Below are positions 45,201-57,020 of a DNA stretch of 64,000 nucleotides, in pieces (positions within the stretch are counted from its first letter, which is position 1; each line of letters starts with the position of its first letter). Made by a program: the position numbers and the translations under genes. Source of the stretch: Arcuatula senhousia (lineage: Eukaryota > Mollusca > Bivalvia > Mytilida > Mytilidae). The stretch lies in assembly GCA_963971305.1 (NCBI GenBank), contig OZ020303.1, positions 60,698,867-60,762,866 on the forward strand, given 5' to 3'. Below the pieces are notes generated by a model, which worked only from the letters and a program-made list of their open reading frames with translations, had not been told where the DNA came from and did no database searches.

Positions 45201-48119
45201 TTTTTGGCCTAAAGAATGAAAACTATAGTAGATAGAGAAAAATTATTGGTTGTTTAAACCTTCAGCTCATTTAGCTCTACAAAAGTCTCCATTGGGTCAA
45301 AGCTGCCAGATGACCTCTATAGAGGTTATGGCCCTCTAAAAGTAACCTCTATAGAGGTTATGGCCCTCTAAAAGTAAAAAAATAGTGTTTTTTCCATGTT
45401 ATTGCTCTATAGAAGAAAAACTATTGCTGGTAGAGAAAAGCTGTTGCTTGCTTAAACCTTCAGTTCATTGAGCTCTATAAAAGTCTCCTTTAGGTTAAAG
45501 ATGTCAAATGACCCGTTATAGGGGTTATGATCCTTTAAAGGTAAAAAATAGTGTTTTTGCCCTATAGAATGAAAACTATTGTAGATAAAGAAAAGCTTGC
45601 TTATACTGCATTAAAACTTCAGCTCTACAAAAGTCTCCATTGAGTCAAAGTTGTCAGAATACCCACCGTAAGGATACATGTAATAGTTTATAGAAGAGCC
45701 CATATAGCTTAAGGACCAGGTGAGTGATTTGGGATCCTGGGGGCCTATTGTTTTAATTATACAACAATAATTATCTAACTATTTTCTTCACAATGTTCCT
45801 TTACTATCCAGAAAAGGTGTTTATTATTTAGGCTTTTAACATTTAGAATGGTAAAGAAATAAAAATTGGATGTGAGTTTTAAAAAAATGGAAAATAATTC
45901 AAGACATGGCAAAAAAATTAAGAAAGAAAAAAGAAATGCAAAAATCTTAGAGATAAAGGTAATAAACACTATCAGAACTGGGGTGGTCAATCATCAAGTG
46001 TGAAGTAAGAAAAGACAAAATGGAAAACTGAAAATCACAATTGTTCTCACATGTACAGGCATTTCAAAATAAATTATAAAATTTGTGTCAAGTGACACAT
46101 TGAGACATGATACATGTATGTCAGGTTAACTGTCAACTTGAAGTTTCAAGTATGTTAACTAAACCCTTGCCACTCTTGTTTACAATCATTGGTAATCATT
46201 TTTTTTCATTTTCAGGTTGGGAGGAAGGAGTAGCTCAGGTAGATTATCTTTTTTAAATAAAAATAACAACAAAGTTCCAGACAATAAATTTTGCTACGCC
46301 TGTCGCCCGTTTGTCTATTCAAGACTCATCAGAGGTGCTCTACCAAAAATATTGAAAATGCCAAACCAATATGGTTATGAAGAGCACAGAACAACAAAAC
46401 CTAAAATACAAAACTGGGGAACCAAATTATTACTAAGATGATCAACCTATGTCTTGGATAGGAAGAACCTTAGGGTTTAGAAAATTTTGAAATTTAAACG
46501 AATAATTTAAAGCTTTGATGTGTTCTCCAACACAAAAGTGTTTAACACATCCTTTCATACATGTAAGTGACCGGGTCCTGGGTGGCTGAGCTGTCTAAGG
46601 CACTGGTTTTAATAACACACTATTTTAAATCATTAGTCAGGTAGTCCAGGTAGAAGTTGGGTCTTGCTTTTTAATTTAGAGGGCATATCTTACTTCTCAA
46701 CTGATCTGAGCACAGCATTTTGCATCTCTAATTTGTTAAGTATTCAGTCTACTGACCATCTTAATAGCTTGCCTAATGCAGGTCCAAACAAAATACACTG
46801 ATAAGTCAAGTGTCATTTGTACTATGGATAGCAGACAGATTACCCAGCACATTGGAGATCTAAAATTATGTACTCTGATTAGAAAAAATGAAATACATAC
46901 CTTCATACCTTTGACTGCAGAAAGGTAACTTTTAGACATGATTACAATCATTTAATATATATATAAAATTTAGAATTTTGGTTTCAATGTTTTTTTCTCA
47001 GAAATATTAACACAAACTATACAAAACATGCTAAACACCTTATTTTAGAATATTAAATCCATAAAGAAATAAATTTAGAATATAATTTCAATCAGTAAGA
47101 ACTAGATAAAAGATCATGGAATACTGTTTGTTCCTCAAGGATGCATTCAATTAAAATGATTCAAATCCTGCAGAATAATTTTCTATTAACAGTAAGATAA
47201 GGTAACATTGCCTCCTGTGTCTATAAAATGATGTACCATGAAACTTTTGATTAAGAGGATCAAGTCTCAAGTAAAGCATGCTTTCTAAGTAAGTTGGAAC
47301 CCTTTAACATTAACCTACAAAAATGGGACTTATCCATCTGTATGTAGTTAGTCAGTAACCTACGCAAGGCCAGTGGTTCTCTCTGGACTCTGATTTACTT
47401 CACCATTAGAATTGACTGCCATGTAATGCCCAGGTGTGTGTAAAAGGACCTTATTACCAAAACAAACACACAAACAAGTTTCATAATTTTTATTCATTGA
47501 AATGTTATGCTTTTGGTTTGATATGAAATTTAAGAATCAATATTATCTTTGTGGATGTGTTATGATGCAGTAAAAAATAATTGTTCTTCATGAAATAATT
47601 TTATGGATTTTTTTATGCTTACAGATGAGTGTTAAAGAAAAGGCTAAATTGACCTGTTCTCCAGATTATGCATATGGTAATGTTGGTTACCCTGGAGTAT
47701 ATCCTTTTATTTCAAAACAAGTATTTAAAGTTGTAGAAACTTGTAGAGACACAAAAGATGGTAAAGGCAGTATATGTGTAAAAATATATTGTAAATTCAA
47801 GCTTAAAGAGTGAGCAAATATGACAAAAGAATGGTTTTGACAAATGATACTCATAAGGGTCCTGACATTTTGCATACTTTTTGATTAAAGCTATAACAGA
47901 TCAAAATTTCAGAAGTTTTAAGAAGGTTGTGAAAGGTATGACATACTTGTAAGTTATCTCCCCTTTCCTTTGTGTATGTTTGATTAGGCATAAATAAACC
48001 ATTTTTGTCTTGTTTATTTATGATCACTGTATGAAAATAATACTTTCCTTAACTTTCATACTATACCACCTAATTCAACTTTAATATTTGAAGTTGAACT
48101 TTTAAGTATAGCACATTGA
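42273..48119 (+). CDS. FKBP1A: FKBP12-type peptidyl-prolyl isomerase (6 exons, 108 aa)
   Basis: Exons 42273-42309, 43855-43899, 44256-44345, 46216-46238, 47625-47698 and 48062-48119. The product has the exact length of human FKBP12 and starts [13 protein letters not shown]. Active-site residues are present: Tyr in VVHYEG, Phe-Asp in QKFDSS, Phe in PFKFKLG, Val-Ile and Trp in DVIKGWEEG, Tyr in [19 protein letters not shown] at the end. One change is Tyr in place of the loop His (GYPGV). It is a cytosolic prolyl isomerase that binds FK506/rapamycin and regulates calcium channels and TGF-beta receptors in other animals. The last intron is AT-AC U12-type; without it the exon runs on to a false stop at 47813. 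Introns 1-4 are GT-AG and hold several mobile elements. Confidence 0.95.
42541..42740. mobile_element. 200-bp MITE with perfect 8-bp TSD (FKBP12 intron 1)
   Basis: Inverted ends TGGCTCCCGCAGGGT and ACCCTGCGGGAGCCC; target duplication CAAACTAG at 42533-42540 and 42741-42748. The inside is made of repeated GCGACCT(T)GCGACCT. The 8-bp duplication fits a hAT- or P-type MITE. Confidence 0.85.
42749..43575. mobile_element. Fold-back element with ~180-bp inverted arms (FKBP12 intron 1)
   Basis: The arm at about 42749-42960 and its reverse complement at about 43385-43575 share long blocks (TAGCTTTTCTTG, AAAAGACGCTGAAAGTTTGG, GACGTTGAAGGAAAATT, AGTACAACTAAAATATTGAC). The arms have drifted by indels. 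A spacer of about 430 bp lies between. The 81-codon frames at 42665-42914 are arm sequence, not genes. Confidence 0.7.
43724..43756. repeat. Short palindrome, FKBP12 intron 1
   Basis: TAAAAAAAATCTCAT-AAT-ATGAGATTTTTTTA, arms of about 14 bp. It lies about 100 bp before exon 2; AT-rich and perhaps incidental. Confidence 0.7.
44383..45750 (-). mobile_element. Family A element in FKBP12 intron 3, reverse orientation
   Basis: The terminal hairpin is at 44383-44412 (GCTCACGTGGACC...CATGTGAGC) followed by a (GTC/ATC)n tract; the GGATCCTGGGGGCC start is at the far end. Divergent cores hold GAGCTCTATAAAAGTCTCC motifs. A further repeat is nested at about 44750-45190, with its own terminal hairpin TGTCGCCTGCAACGTGTTGCAG. 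Confidence 0.75.
46240..46640. repeat. Interspersed repeat and tRNA-like SINE head, FKBP12 intron 4
   Basis: 46240-46450 (AACAAAGTTCCAGACAATAA...CTATTCAAGACTCATCAGAGG...GAAGAGCACAGAACAACAAAACC) recurs at about 53070-53270 and, diverged, at 61895-62030. It has the look of the short repeats with a GTCTATTxAAGACTCATCAG core common in mussel DNA. About 46568 on, GGTGGCTGAGCTGTCTAAGGC resembles a tRNA A box. Confidence 0.65.
47699..48061 (+). other. U12-type AT-AC intron of the FKBP12 gene
   Basis: The exon ends GGAGT and the intron starts ATATCCTTTT, the classic minor-spliceosome donor. It ends with TTTCCTTAAC, an ideal U12 branch site, followed 8 bases later by the acceptor AC. There is no AG between the branch site and the next coding base, so a normal GT-AG reading cannot reach the last exon. 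Splicing joins GT/T as Val in phase 2 and gives [17 protein letters not shown], exactly as FKBP12 requires. Confidence 0.93.
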
Positions 48120-50734
48120 TCTCAGAAAAGCTGATGGTTGTACACCGGAAGAGGAAGTGATTCTCATCTTCATCACCAATTATATCAATTACAGCAAGTG
48201 CAGATCCTTATCGCTAATGTGTTCAGTGTTAAAACTGTTAGATACAGCAAATGAATAATGGAAGATTATAAACAAAAAGTTTGTATCAACAATTCTGTTT
48301 TGTGTAACTGTTTCATTATATATGTTTTTGATTATCTAATTTTGTCATTATAGATCACAATTACTATTGGTTGTTTACGGTTGAAATGTTTCAAAAACAA
48401 ATGGAGTTCATAATAAACTAAATCACCTCTAATTCTCATCTAAGGACTAGTTTATCTTTAAGACACTTACAGTCTTCATCAATTCTGCTCGAACTCACCT
48501 GTCCCAACAGGCAAATTTTTATTTTGTCAGGCAGTCTTTTTTACATCAAAGAACCAAAGCGCAGCAAAATTTTTCGATAAAATAGAAAGAAAAACTATAT
48601 ACATTGTAGGTCTTGCAAAACATTTTTGATCTAGCAAAACCATTTTAATTAACTGACCGAGGGACAGGCAGAAATTTAAAACTTTCACACTGACTGATTT
48701 GACAAATTATTTTCTTGCTTAGTGCTACATGTATTTATATCTATTAACAATTCTTGATATTTTAAGCCTTTATAAAACATTTTTTATAGTGCTTATACAT
48801 GTATTTGTTTTTTTATTTATTATTGACAAGAATGGTTGCTTTTCCTGTCACTGTATTGTATACTGAATTTTGGTAAGCTGTATATGATTTTAACACATTT
48901 ATAAACAGTATGTGTTTACAGGTACAATTATGTATGTATACAGTAATATATTTGCTGGATTGAGTAATAGTAATATTGGTTTGATTGCATTGTATTGTCA
49001 ATTCAATATATGTTGACCAGCTTAATTTCGGACATTTTATTGTGTTTTAAACACTGAGTAAAACAATTGGAAAACCTGAAATGTATGTTGAAGAATGTAT
49101 CATGTATATTTGTTTGTGAAAACATTTTTTTTTAATCGCAGCCAATTCCTAAAAAATTATTTTAGAACAATACATGTATAAAAACAATGTTCTTATACAT
49201 ACTTATGACACTGAATAACTTCTTTATATTACCAAATTTGTTTTTAGAATACTAGCATGTGGAGTATTTTAGAATATGGTAGATAAGATTAAGAATTATT
49301 ATGAAAAGGTTGTATTATGTACACAAAGCACCAATAATACTATAAAATCTATGAGAAAATAATAATCATATAACAGAATATTTGAATTGATTGACTTCTA
49401 GCAGTTTATTACCATAAAGAACATCTACTTCCTGTTTTTATATGACCAATGTGACTTCTAGCAGATTACTAGTATATAAAGGTTAAGAACACCTACTTAC
49501 TGTTTATATATGTCCTATGAGATGCTATTTTGAATTTGTACTATGTATTTATTCAGTGTTAGTTTGCATATGTATAAATGTATGATCAGAGCTTAGCTTT
49601 TATATTGAGGTTGTTAAACCATGTGATATATTTAAACAGGGTTGTTTCCCTTGAAATATTTAAAGAATGTAACTGAGCTTATATTTATGCAAACAGGGTT
49701 GTTAAAGCATGGTAATGAAATGTAAAAGAGCATGAATGGTTGCACATCAAATGTGCTTTGATTTGCATTTTTGATAGAAAAATAGCTTTGGTCAGAATAT
49801 TGCTTATTGACTAAGTCTATATAATTTTGTTTAAACTTTATTTTGAACTTTCACTTTGGCTTACTGAAAGCTACAGGAGTCTAAGACAATATTTTCATTA
49901 TAGATTGGAAATTTATTAATTTACACTTAAAAGCTCACTGACACCCAAAACCTTGAATTTTTACACAGACATGACAAGATAATATAAATGTTGTATAAAA
50001 CCTGAAATTGGTGAAGTTAATTCTAAAGTCCTTGATAAGATATTTGTTAGTTATTAAAATCTTTTTCACTTCTGCGGAAAATGAGATAAAAAACAATATT
50101 TGAAAAATTTATTTTCAAATTTGAGATGGCGCAGGGTAATATTTTGTTAATCATGTTAAAATCTATAAAACTTCCACAGACAAAAACCAATGAGTAAAAT
50201 CACCGTCATATATTTTTACATTATTTTGGCTTTGCCAGCAGTATCTTTTTTTCTTTTGTTTAATGACACATTATGAAATAATGATTTATTTGTATTTTAT
50301 TCATTTTAATTGTGCATAAAGTGCAAACATGAAATAACTATATTCAAGTGTTGTTTTTGGTGCCAACAGAGAATTATTTGATTTGAACATGTTTGAGAAT
50401 TTTGGTGTCAGAGAGACAGTAAATGCATGTCTAGGCCCTGCAACAGGGACCAAAATCCATATAGTTTTAACTTTGTCTATCTGTATATCTGTCCCTCAAC
50501 ATTTTTATTTGGAAAGGCTGCAACTTGAAATCTTTTACGAAATGATTAAGTATCATTTGAGGAATCCCATATAAACATTTCATGAAAATCTGTAGAATAT
50601 TTTTGACAAAAACTTAGATTTTAAGAGATGGGACCCTTGCTAACTTTGTTAGAATTCATTAAGTGTAGCAGTGTTAAAATATACCCTCAGTTTGGTATAT
50701 TGTTTGTGACCAAATGATTTCTACATAATAATTT
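48120..50734. other. FKBP12 3' untranslated region and convergent intergenic DNA
   Basis: It lies between the 3' ends of the plus-strand FKBP12 gene and the minus-strand secreted FKBP gene. AT-rich, with short near-repeats (GTGACTTCTAGCAG near 49395 and 49450). No coding signal. Confidence 0.5.
48412..48418 (+). promoter_or_regulatory. Candidate polyadenylation signal of the FKBP12 gene
   Basis: An AATAAA hexamer about 295 bases after the stop, in otherwise unremarkable AT-rich sequence. An earlier AATAAA near 47994 falls inside the AT-AC intron and cannot serve the full-length mRNA. Confidence 0.4.
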
Positions 50735-51366
50735 GGTGGCCTGGGTGGCCAAGTGGGTTAAGGTACTGGTTTAAATAACACTGTTAATCACTAGTGGATT
50801 CCCTCTTGGTATCTTTGTAATTCACAAATATGGGTCAAAGATTGAAATGGCCAGATTTTGTTAAACAGGAAGTAGGTGAGCGACAGATCTATGGGAGCCC
50901 ATGCTGATGCTAAATACCAAATATCAAGATGCTGTGATCAGTACCGGTAGTTGCTGAGAAAACTGTTACGAAGATTTTCTATCACTGAACTGTCAGTTAA
51001 CAGGAAGTAAGTGATTGACAGACCTTTAATCAAATCCCACTTTATTGGAGCTGATGCTTATGCTGCATACCAAATATCAAGAGGCTGTGATAAGTAGTTG
51101 CTAATAAAACTGTTACGAAAATTTTCTATTATTGAACATTAATGTCAAAAACTAACTAAGTCAGTAAACAGGAAGTAAGTGAGCGATAGAACTGAAATCC
51201 ATTCCCACATTATGGGAGCCCATGCCGATGCTACATACCAATTATCAAGAGGCCCGATTAGTAGTTACTGAGAGAACTGTATTGAAAGTTTTTACCCGCT
51301 CGCCTGTCATCCAACATTCACCATTTTAAAACCCGGATTTTCACTAGTGAAATCCAGCCAAAAATG
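50735..51366. repeat. tRNA-like SINE head followed by three tandem copies of the ~230-bp repeat
   Basis: GGGTGGCCAAGTGGGTTAAGG (50747 on) resembles a tRNA A box, also seen at about 46570. It is followed by three head-to-tail partial units (AACAGGAAGTAGG near 50864, AACAGGAAGTAAG near 51000, AACAGGAAGTAAG near 51166). Only the last has the CATTCACCATTTT end, so it looks like a local trimer. Confidence 0.65.
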
Positions 51367-51609
51367 AGATTTTCTCACCTGTATGTTATTAGGTTTGTCA
51401 GCTATCTGCCCAAGGTCGGTGGTTTTATCTGGGTACTCGGGTTTCCTCCACCACCCACACTTACCACCCTGTATGACCCATCTGTGTTATAATGGGCACT
51501 TGACAGAATTCAACTCAAATAAGAAATTTTTGGTTACCAGTACCTATTTGTGCAACAATGGAGATCTACTGGCTAAGATTTCAAAAGAAAAATAACAAAA
51601 CATAATTTG

Positions 51610-51615
51610 TTTATT
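51610..51615 (-). promoter_or_regulatory. Candidate polyadenylation signal, proximal secreted FKBP gene
   Basis: TTTATT on the plus strand, that is AATAAA on the minus strand, about 85 bases after the stop codon. Confidence 0.5.
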
Positions 51616-51698
51616 TAACAAAACCAATGACAAATCTACAAGTTTCTTTGCTGTCCAACAGTTCCCTGGTTAATGGTCCTTTTCTAATTCCTTCAGTT

Positions 51699-54600
51699 TC
51701 AAGATATGGACAAGAGTTCTACATCAAACACCAGTATAGATTTTGGAGGTATAGTTGTAGGAACAGTTAAGGATAATATATGTAATTTGAAACAATACAA
51801 CAATAATAAACACAATTTCACAAAAAAAAATCTTATTGAACATCATTATAAGCTTATTTGACACCTCTCTATAAAAATATGCAACAAGCAGGCCTTATTT
51901 GACACCTCTCTTTAAAATTATGCAACAAGCAGGCCTTATTTGACAACTTTCTTTAAAATTATGCAACAAGCAGGCCTTATTTGACACCTTTCTTAAAAAT
52001 TATGCAACAAGCAGGCCTTATTTGACACCTTTCTTAAAAATTATGCAACAAGCAGGCCTTGAGCAGAGGTTATAGTGGAATTTTGAACTGATATGTTGTT
52101 TCATGCATTTCAATTGTTTCGTCTGGATGGTTTCCCGGTTTAACACTCAGTTGAATTCAGAAGAATTTAGATTGTTGTTGTTACTCTAGATCTCTAGAAA
52201 TGATGTCAACCAAATGTGAATTCTAAAATATTCAGAATTGATGGACATTCTCCACTTTTAACTTTTCATTTCTCCATACCATACAAATTAATATCACATG
52301 TACAACTTCAGGATCGTTTTACACATGTACAGCAGCTGAATATACGTTTTTTTTTTTCGAAAATGATCGGAAAATGCACCGGTACAAATACTAGTACTAG
52401 TATCTAGTAGTTGATGACAAGACTTATTTTGTCGCCCATGGGTCTAGTATAAAGAACAAATTTTCATGAGAACGTATAAAAGATATGCCCAACTTTCTTA
52501 TCCACAACATATTTGTCCAGTTTGGTGGACGTATTTTAAGCAAACAATTGTCATCCCAATGGGTACGAATTATGCACCATTTTCTTCATTTATATGAAGT
52601 GGACTTATTACAGTCGTTTCTAGACCAAAAAAATCGTAGACTTCCTTAATCACATTTCGTTACATAGGTGTCAGTTAGTATTTTCGTTCTTTACCGGATT
52701 TGACCCACACGAAATCGATAGGTGGCAACGTGGCATATGTGCTATACGAGCAGACAGAGACCGCTTACTGTTCCGGAGATCACGATTTCTCTCGTTTGTT
52801 TTGACTTCAGCTGATGTTGCTTATAGCGGTTAAGGTGTAATACATGTTTTTTTCATGTTTTTGCGATGATTTTGTCTGCTGATTTTGTCTCAACTCCTCT
52901 CTGAGAAAATAAAAAATTTAAAATTTAGTTCTCGGCTTCACGACAATCGATTGGTACACCTTTGCTTCTTTTTACATATTTTTATTTCTACACTTCTGTT
53001 GTTTAGCTTCCAATGCTTATTTATAGCAGTATTAATGCCAGAAGCTTTAACACTATAGTTAAATATGTTAAAATAAAAATTGCCAAAAAGTTCCAGACAA
53101 TAATTTTTTCAACACCCGACGTGCATTTCGTCTATTCAATGCTAATCAGAGGCGCTCAATCCAAAGATTGAAATTGCCAAACACCATGAATATGAAGAGC
53201 ATATAGGACAATAAAACCCAAAATGCCGATTATGAATAAGTGCAACCTATGTCTTGGATAGACAGGAACAATTAGATTTTTTTTAAAGTAATGTGCAGCG
53301 TCCCCTCCCACATGCCGCACTAATTATAACCAAGTCTAATGATGTTGGCTGGCCCCTAGAGCCAAACAACACCACCACCACAAAAATCTCTACAAACATG
53401 TTACATGGCACACTATAAAAGGATATCCTGGTATTCCTTGGTCCCCATAGGCATATTCTGGTCCAACAGTAAATCTGGCTTTCTGTCCTACTGTCAACTA
53501 CAAAAAACATTGGGGGTTTTTACATCTGATTAAAGTGTTGTAAAATAAATGAATTTTAAAGCATTATAATAAGGATTTCAACTGAATGAGTCAAAACTAC
53601 TTTCTTGTACATAGTTTTATTCTCTGAAAAAATGTTCAGTGCACTTAACCAAAATACAGATTTATGCACCTAGTACTTTGTAAATCCATCTATCATTTTC
53701 TTTTTCTTTTAATTCATCATTTCTATATGACATATGTAAACATATTAAAATGGATAAGAAATGATAAAGTATATATTCATCCAATACTTATATTCAACAT
53801 TTTTTGTTCCATGTTTATATTTTTTACTATTCTGCGTTTGAAAATAAATTCTATTCAAGAATGAAGAAGCGGTCTAAATGGAAGGTGCAAAAACATCATA
53901 GGGAGTTTGGAACAAATACTAGATTTTTTTTATATGCTTGATAGTTTTTTCGAGGATTTGAACAATATCAGAAATATTGATAGATCGAGCGCTTATGGAA
54001 TAACATTGAATCGAAGCAATTTGAGTTATGAAAAAAAAAATCCACGAAATGCAGAAGTTTTTTCGGAGTATTTTATGAAAAAAATTCTCATCTTTACACA
54101 CCCACTCCCACTCAACCCACTTACCGCTTATAAACTACTGCCAAAACAGAGTGGTAACATTCATATCTCAGGACATTTAGCCAGCTAAGCTAACTTTTTT
54201 GCAACATGTGTCCAAAGTAAGCAAAAAAAAATTAATGTAAAACCAAACAAAAATCGAACTTAGTATTTTCAAATTATAGTACAAAGAATGTGAAATACTG
54301 AATAGTTACTTACATGAGCGACAGCAATGTCCCATCCTGAAAAACAAATCAATCATCCATCATTCAAGGTACATGAGATAGTGAATGGAATACTTACTCT
54401 TCATTCTTACTTCTTACCCTTGCATTGATTTAGGTCCAATGTGAGACGGCGAGCCGAGCAGCGACCATGCATTGGTCACAACGAAGGCTGCTGGGACAAT
54501 GCAAGATATATAACTTTATTTCCTCTTTTACAGATTAATAGTATAACATTTACAATGATATGTATACAAATTACATAGAGAACATTTACATAAATGATAA

Positions 54601-56448
54601 AATCACAATAAGCAAAGACATATAGCAAGAATATCGACATACACGCTCATCCACATCTCGGTATCTTCTATCATTTGCATCATATCCATCCAAGCAATTA
54701 TCATTGAGGGGTATGCAAATAAATTTTATAATCATCTGAAATTTTGTAAGGGTCTGGCCCCGGTTTCATAAAACCCGGACATAAAACATCTCAAAATGAG
54801 TATTTCCTCAAATCCTTCATAAACTCAAAACCTAACCTAAGTGTTGAAATTTGAGATGAGGAGAGATTTGTGGAAATACTCAATTTGAGTTGTTTATGAA
54901 ACTGGGGCCTGAAGGCACTTACTCCCGTGAGAACCGCCCATATCCAGTCATTTATAATCTTACCTCTAATGACCTGCCCCACTCCCAGAGTGAATGTGAA
55001 GGGTTTTCCCCTTTCTATGGAGGAATCAAACTGTTCGCCAGTGGAATATAATTTACCTTTAAAGAGAATAAGAAGACAATTCAATAACCATTGAATTTTA
55101 AAAAAAGCAAAATTTACCTTTCCAATCTCAATGTTCATAATGAAAAAACTATGGGACTCCCAATAACACAACTCCATTCAGCCGAAAAAGGAGAGCCCAA
55201 GTGCTCCGAAAATATCTTAAAACAGGAGTTTTCTTACTTTGATCTGTTTTTTTTCTTCAGTCTTTTTTTTTGGGGGGGGGTGTAAATTTTGGTAAGTTGT
55301 CGGTTATAAAATGTTATCGTCAGCATATACATGTGAAACATTATTTTTTCTTCAAAACATCACATTAAATTGTAAACAACAATTTTAAAACATACTTTTT
55401 TGTATTTGGACACAAAAACATCGAAAAACGACTTTAAAATCCGGAAATATAGGTATAAAACATGACAAATTATTGTTCTTTCTTATAAATACTAGAAAAT
55501 GTAGCAAAAGACGTTCAATATCTGATACGTTTTCTGTTGTTCTACGTTACACTAATCTGTTAGGCATTTAGACGTGCATTGTTTTATGTAAGGACAACAT
55601 CATGAACATAAATATGTCATAATACAGAATAAAATATAGTCATTTATGTAAAAAGATACAATAAACAATTGATGATCAATATTTGTATATGAGAAGAAAA
55701 ATGTTTGCCGAAGATGATCAAATGGAAAAATGTAATAAAATATAGATATTTTACCCCATGGATGACTTACCGGTATAATGTACTGTTACGTTTTGTCCCA
55801 TGCTAGGAAATGTTTTACCTAAAAAGAAACTGAAACAAGTTCTTATATTGAATAAATTTATTGAAATAAACATTAAATATTGAAAGCTAGTAAGTTATAA
55901 GCAATCAAGAAATTCAAACTTTTTTAAAATTTGAAAAACAATATTTTTCTAAGATATGTTTTAATATTGTCTTCAGTGTTTTTTTTTTTTTGTTATAGTG
56001 ATTAAAGAAAAAGTAAAAAAATGCAAAAGAAAACAAAAAAACCCAACAACAATATGATGTTTTTAACAATTTATTTTAAAGATTTAAATGAAAACCATGG
56101 AATCGTCTGCTATATATAAAACTTACCATCTCCCGCCCGTATGCTCAGCATCCTAACTCCTACCCCAGATCCTTGCTCATTCTGTGCGTTTGTTTGCGCA
56201 GAGGCTTGTGCCTGTCCTTGTTGCCCAGACCACTGCTGAGTTTGTTGGGCCTGGCCAGCCCATTGTGTCTGACCCGGCTGTTGTCCTTGGTTCCAATTTT
56301 GTTGTGGTTGCTGTTGCACAGGTTGAGCCTGAACTTGTTGTGTATTGGCTCCTTGTTGCCATGTTGGTTGGGCGTTATTTCCGGTCCATCCTTGTTGCTG
56401 TTGGAATGAAGGCACAAAACACAAAGCGATCACAGATAAGATCAACAT
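51699..56448 (-). CDS. Secreted FKBP-like protein with Q/W-rich linker (6 exons, 204 aa)
   Basis: Exons 56448-56127, 55818-55771, 55056-54964, 54336-54314, 53497-53427 and 51756-51699. Residues 1-16 are a signal peptide (MLILSVIALCFVPSF). Residues 17 to about 93 are Gln-rich with regularly placed Trp, Pro and Gly. The rest is one FKBP domain: [60 protein letters not shown]. Most pocket residues remain, but the usual WEEGVAQM is WDIAVAH, the loop His is Ile and Glu-54 is Gln. There is an NVT glycosylation site and no ER-retention tail, so secretion is likely. Activity and role are not known. A paralogue lies 5' in the same orientation. The last intron is AT-AC; reading through it gives a false stop. 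Confidence 0.93.
51757..53426 (-). other. U12-type AT-AC intron of the proximal secreted FKBP gene
   Basis: The donor is ATATCCTTTT directly after CCAGG. The branch site TATCCTTAAC lies at the 3' end and the acceptor AC is at 51758-51757. No AG is present in the preceding ~70 bases. The joined codon is GG/A (Gly), phase 2, giving IPG-TIPPKS. The intron carries a ~200-bp interspersed repeat (about 53070-53270) and a 41-bp minisatellite close to the acceptor. Confidence 0.92.
51853..52057. repeat. 41-bp minisatellite in an AT-AC intron
   Basis: Five copies of CTTATTTGACACCTTTCTTA plus AAAATTATGCAACAAGCAGGC, period 41, ending about 97 bases from the AC acceptor of the proximal secreted FKBP gene. 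Confidence 0.92.
54756..54909. mobile_element. Short MITE, copy 2 (between exons 3 and 4 of the proximal secreted FKBP gene)
   Basis: The same family as 6608-6751: GGTTTCATAAAAC...ACATCTCAAAATGAG and GAGTTGTTTATGAAACTGGGG. It ends 54 bp before exon 3. Confidence 0.75.
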
Positions 56449-56936
56449 ATCTCCCTCCTTAGTGATAGTCCTATAACTTGTATGACAAAGCAGGGATATA
56501 TCTTAGGACCAATCACCTGTGTCTTAAATGAATCTATTGTTTCCTATGAGAGATCAACTAAAAACAAGGTGCCTCGGGAACAATATGTCAATCACAAATA
56601 GATCCAAGTGACGTTATCCAACCTTTTGACATTTTTTGTTACCTTAAAATGTTGTATTTATTTGTGCTTGTGTAAAAACATCATGTTAACTATATCTTAA
56701 CGACAATTTTCAATAATTTGACCATATACCATGCAAGTTGTTAAGATATCATTCGGCGATTTCGCCCCCACATGTCCATAATAAAACCTTATTTAACCCT
56801 AAGTTACAAGTATAAACCATTCATACACGTTTTAATTCGTTCTTTTTTTTTACCTCAACCAATTTATATAAGAATATGGTCTGTAGGTTTGAACAGTGTC
56901 TTTTACTTTGCAATCAACAAGCATGTTTTAAAAAGA

Positions 56937-56942
56937 TTTATT
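56937..56942 (-). promoter_or_regulatory. Candidate polyadenylation signal, distal secreted FKBP gene
   Basis: AATAAA on the minus strand about 80 bases after the stop. The 570 bp between this gene and the start of the next (56449-57020) must also hold the promoter of the proximal paralogue; I see no clear core element in it. Confidence 0.5.
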
Positions 56943-57020
56943 GAAAAAGAAACAAAACACAGTCCAGAGTTCGTGGAGATTTCTTGGCCTCGCGGTGTGG
57001 CAGATGCATTTATGGTCTCA

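Noticed and set aside
47699..47813. C-terminal extension of FKBP12 by reading on through the exon
   Set aside because: It would add about 38 unrelated residues and lose the conserved final strand. The AT-AC intron joins to a perfect FKBP12 ending at 48062-48119.
51700..51790. Plus-strand coding fragment SSTSNTSID, also at 57030-57110
   Set aside because: The minus strand of both gives the FKBP C-terminus; the plus frames are shadows.
53283..53510. Truncated FKBP ending PGYPFIVC
   Set aside because: This is exon 5 read into its U12 intron; the true last exon is at 51756-51699. The same applies to PGYPFHQSN at 57711-57723.
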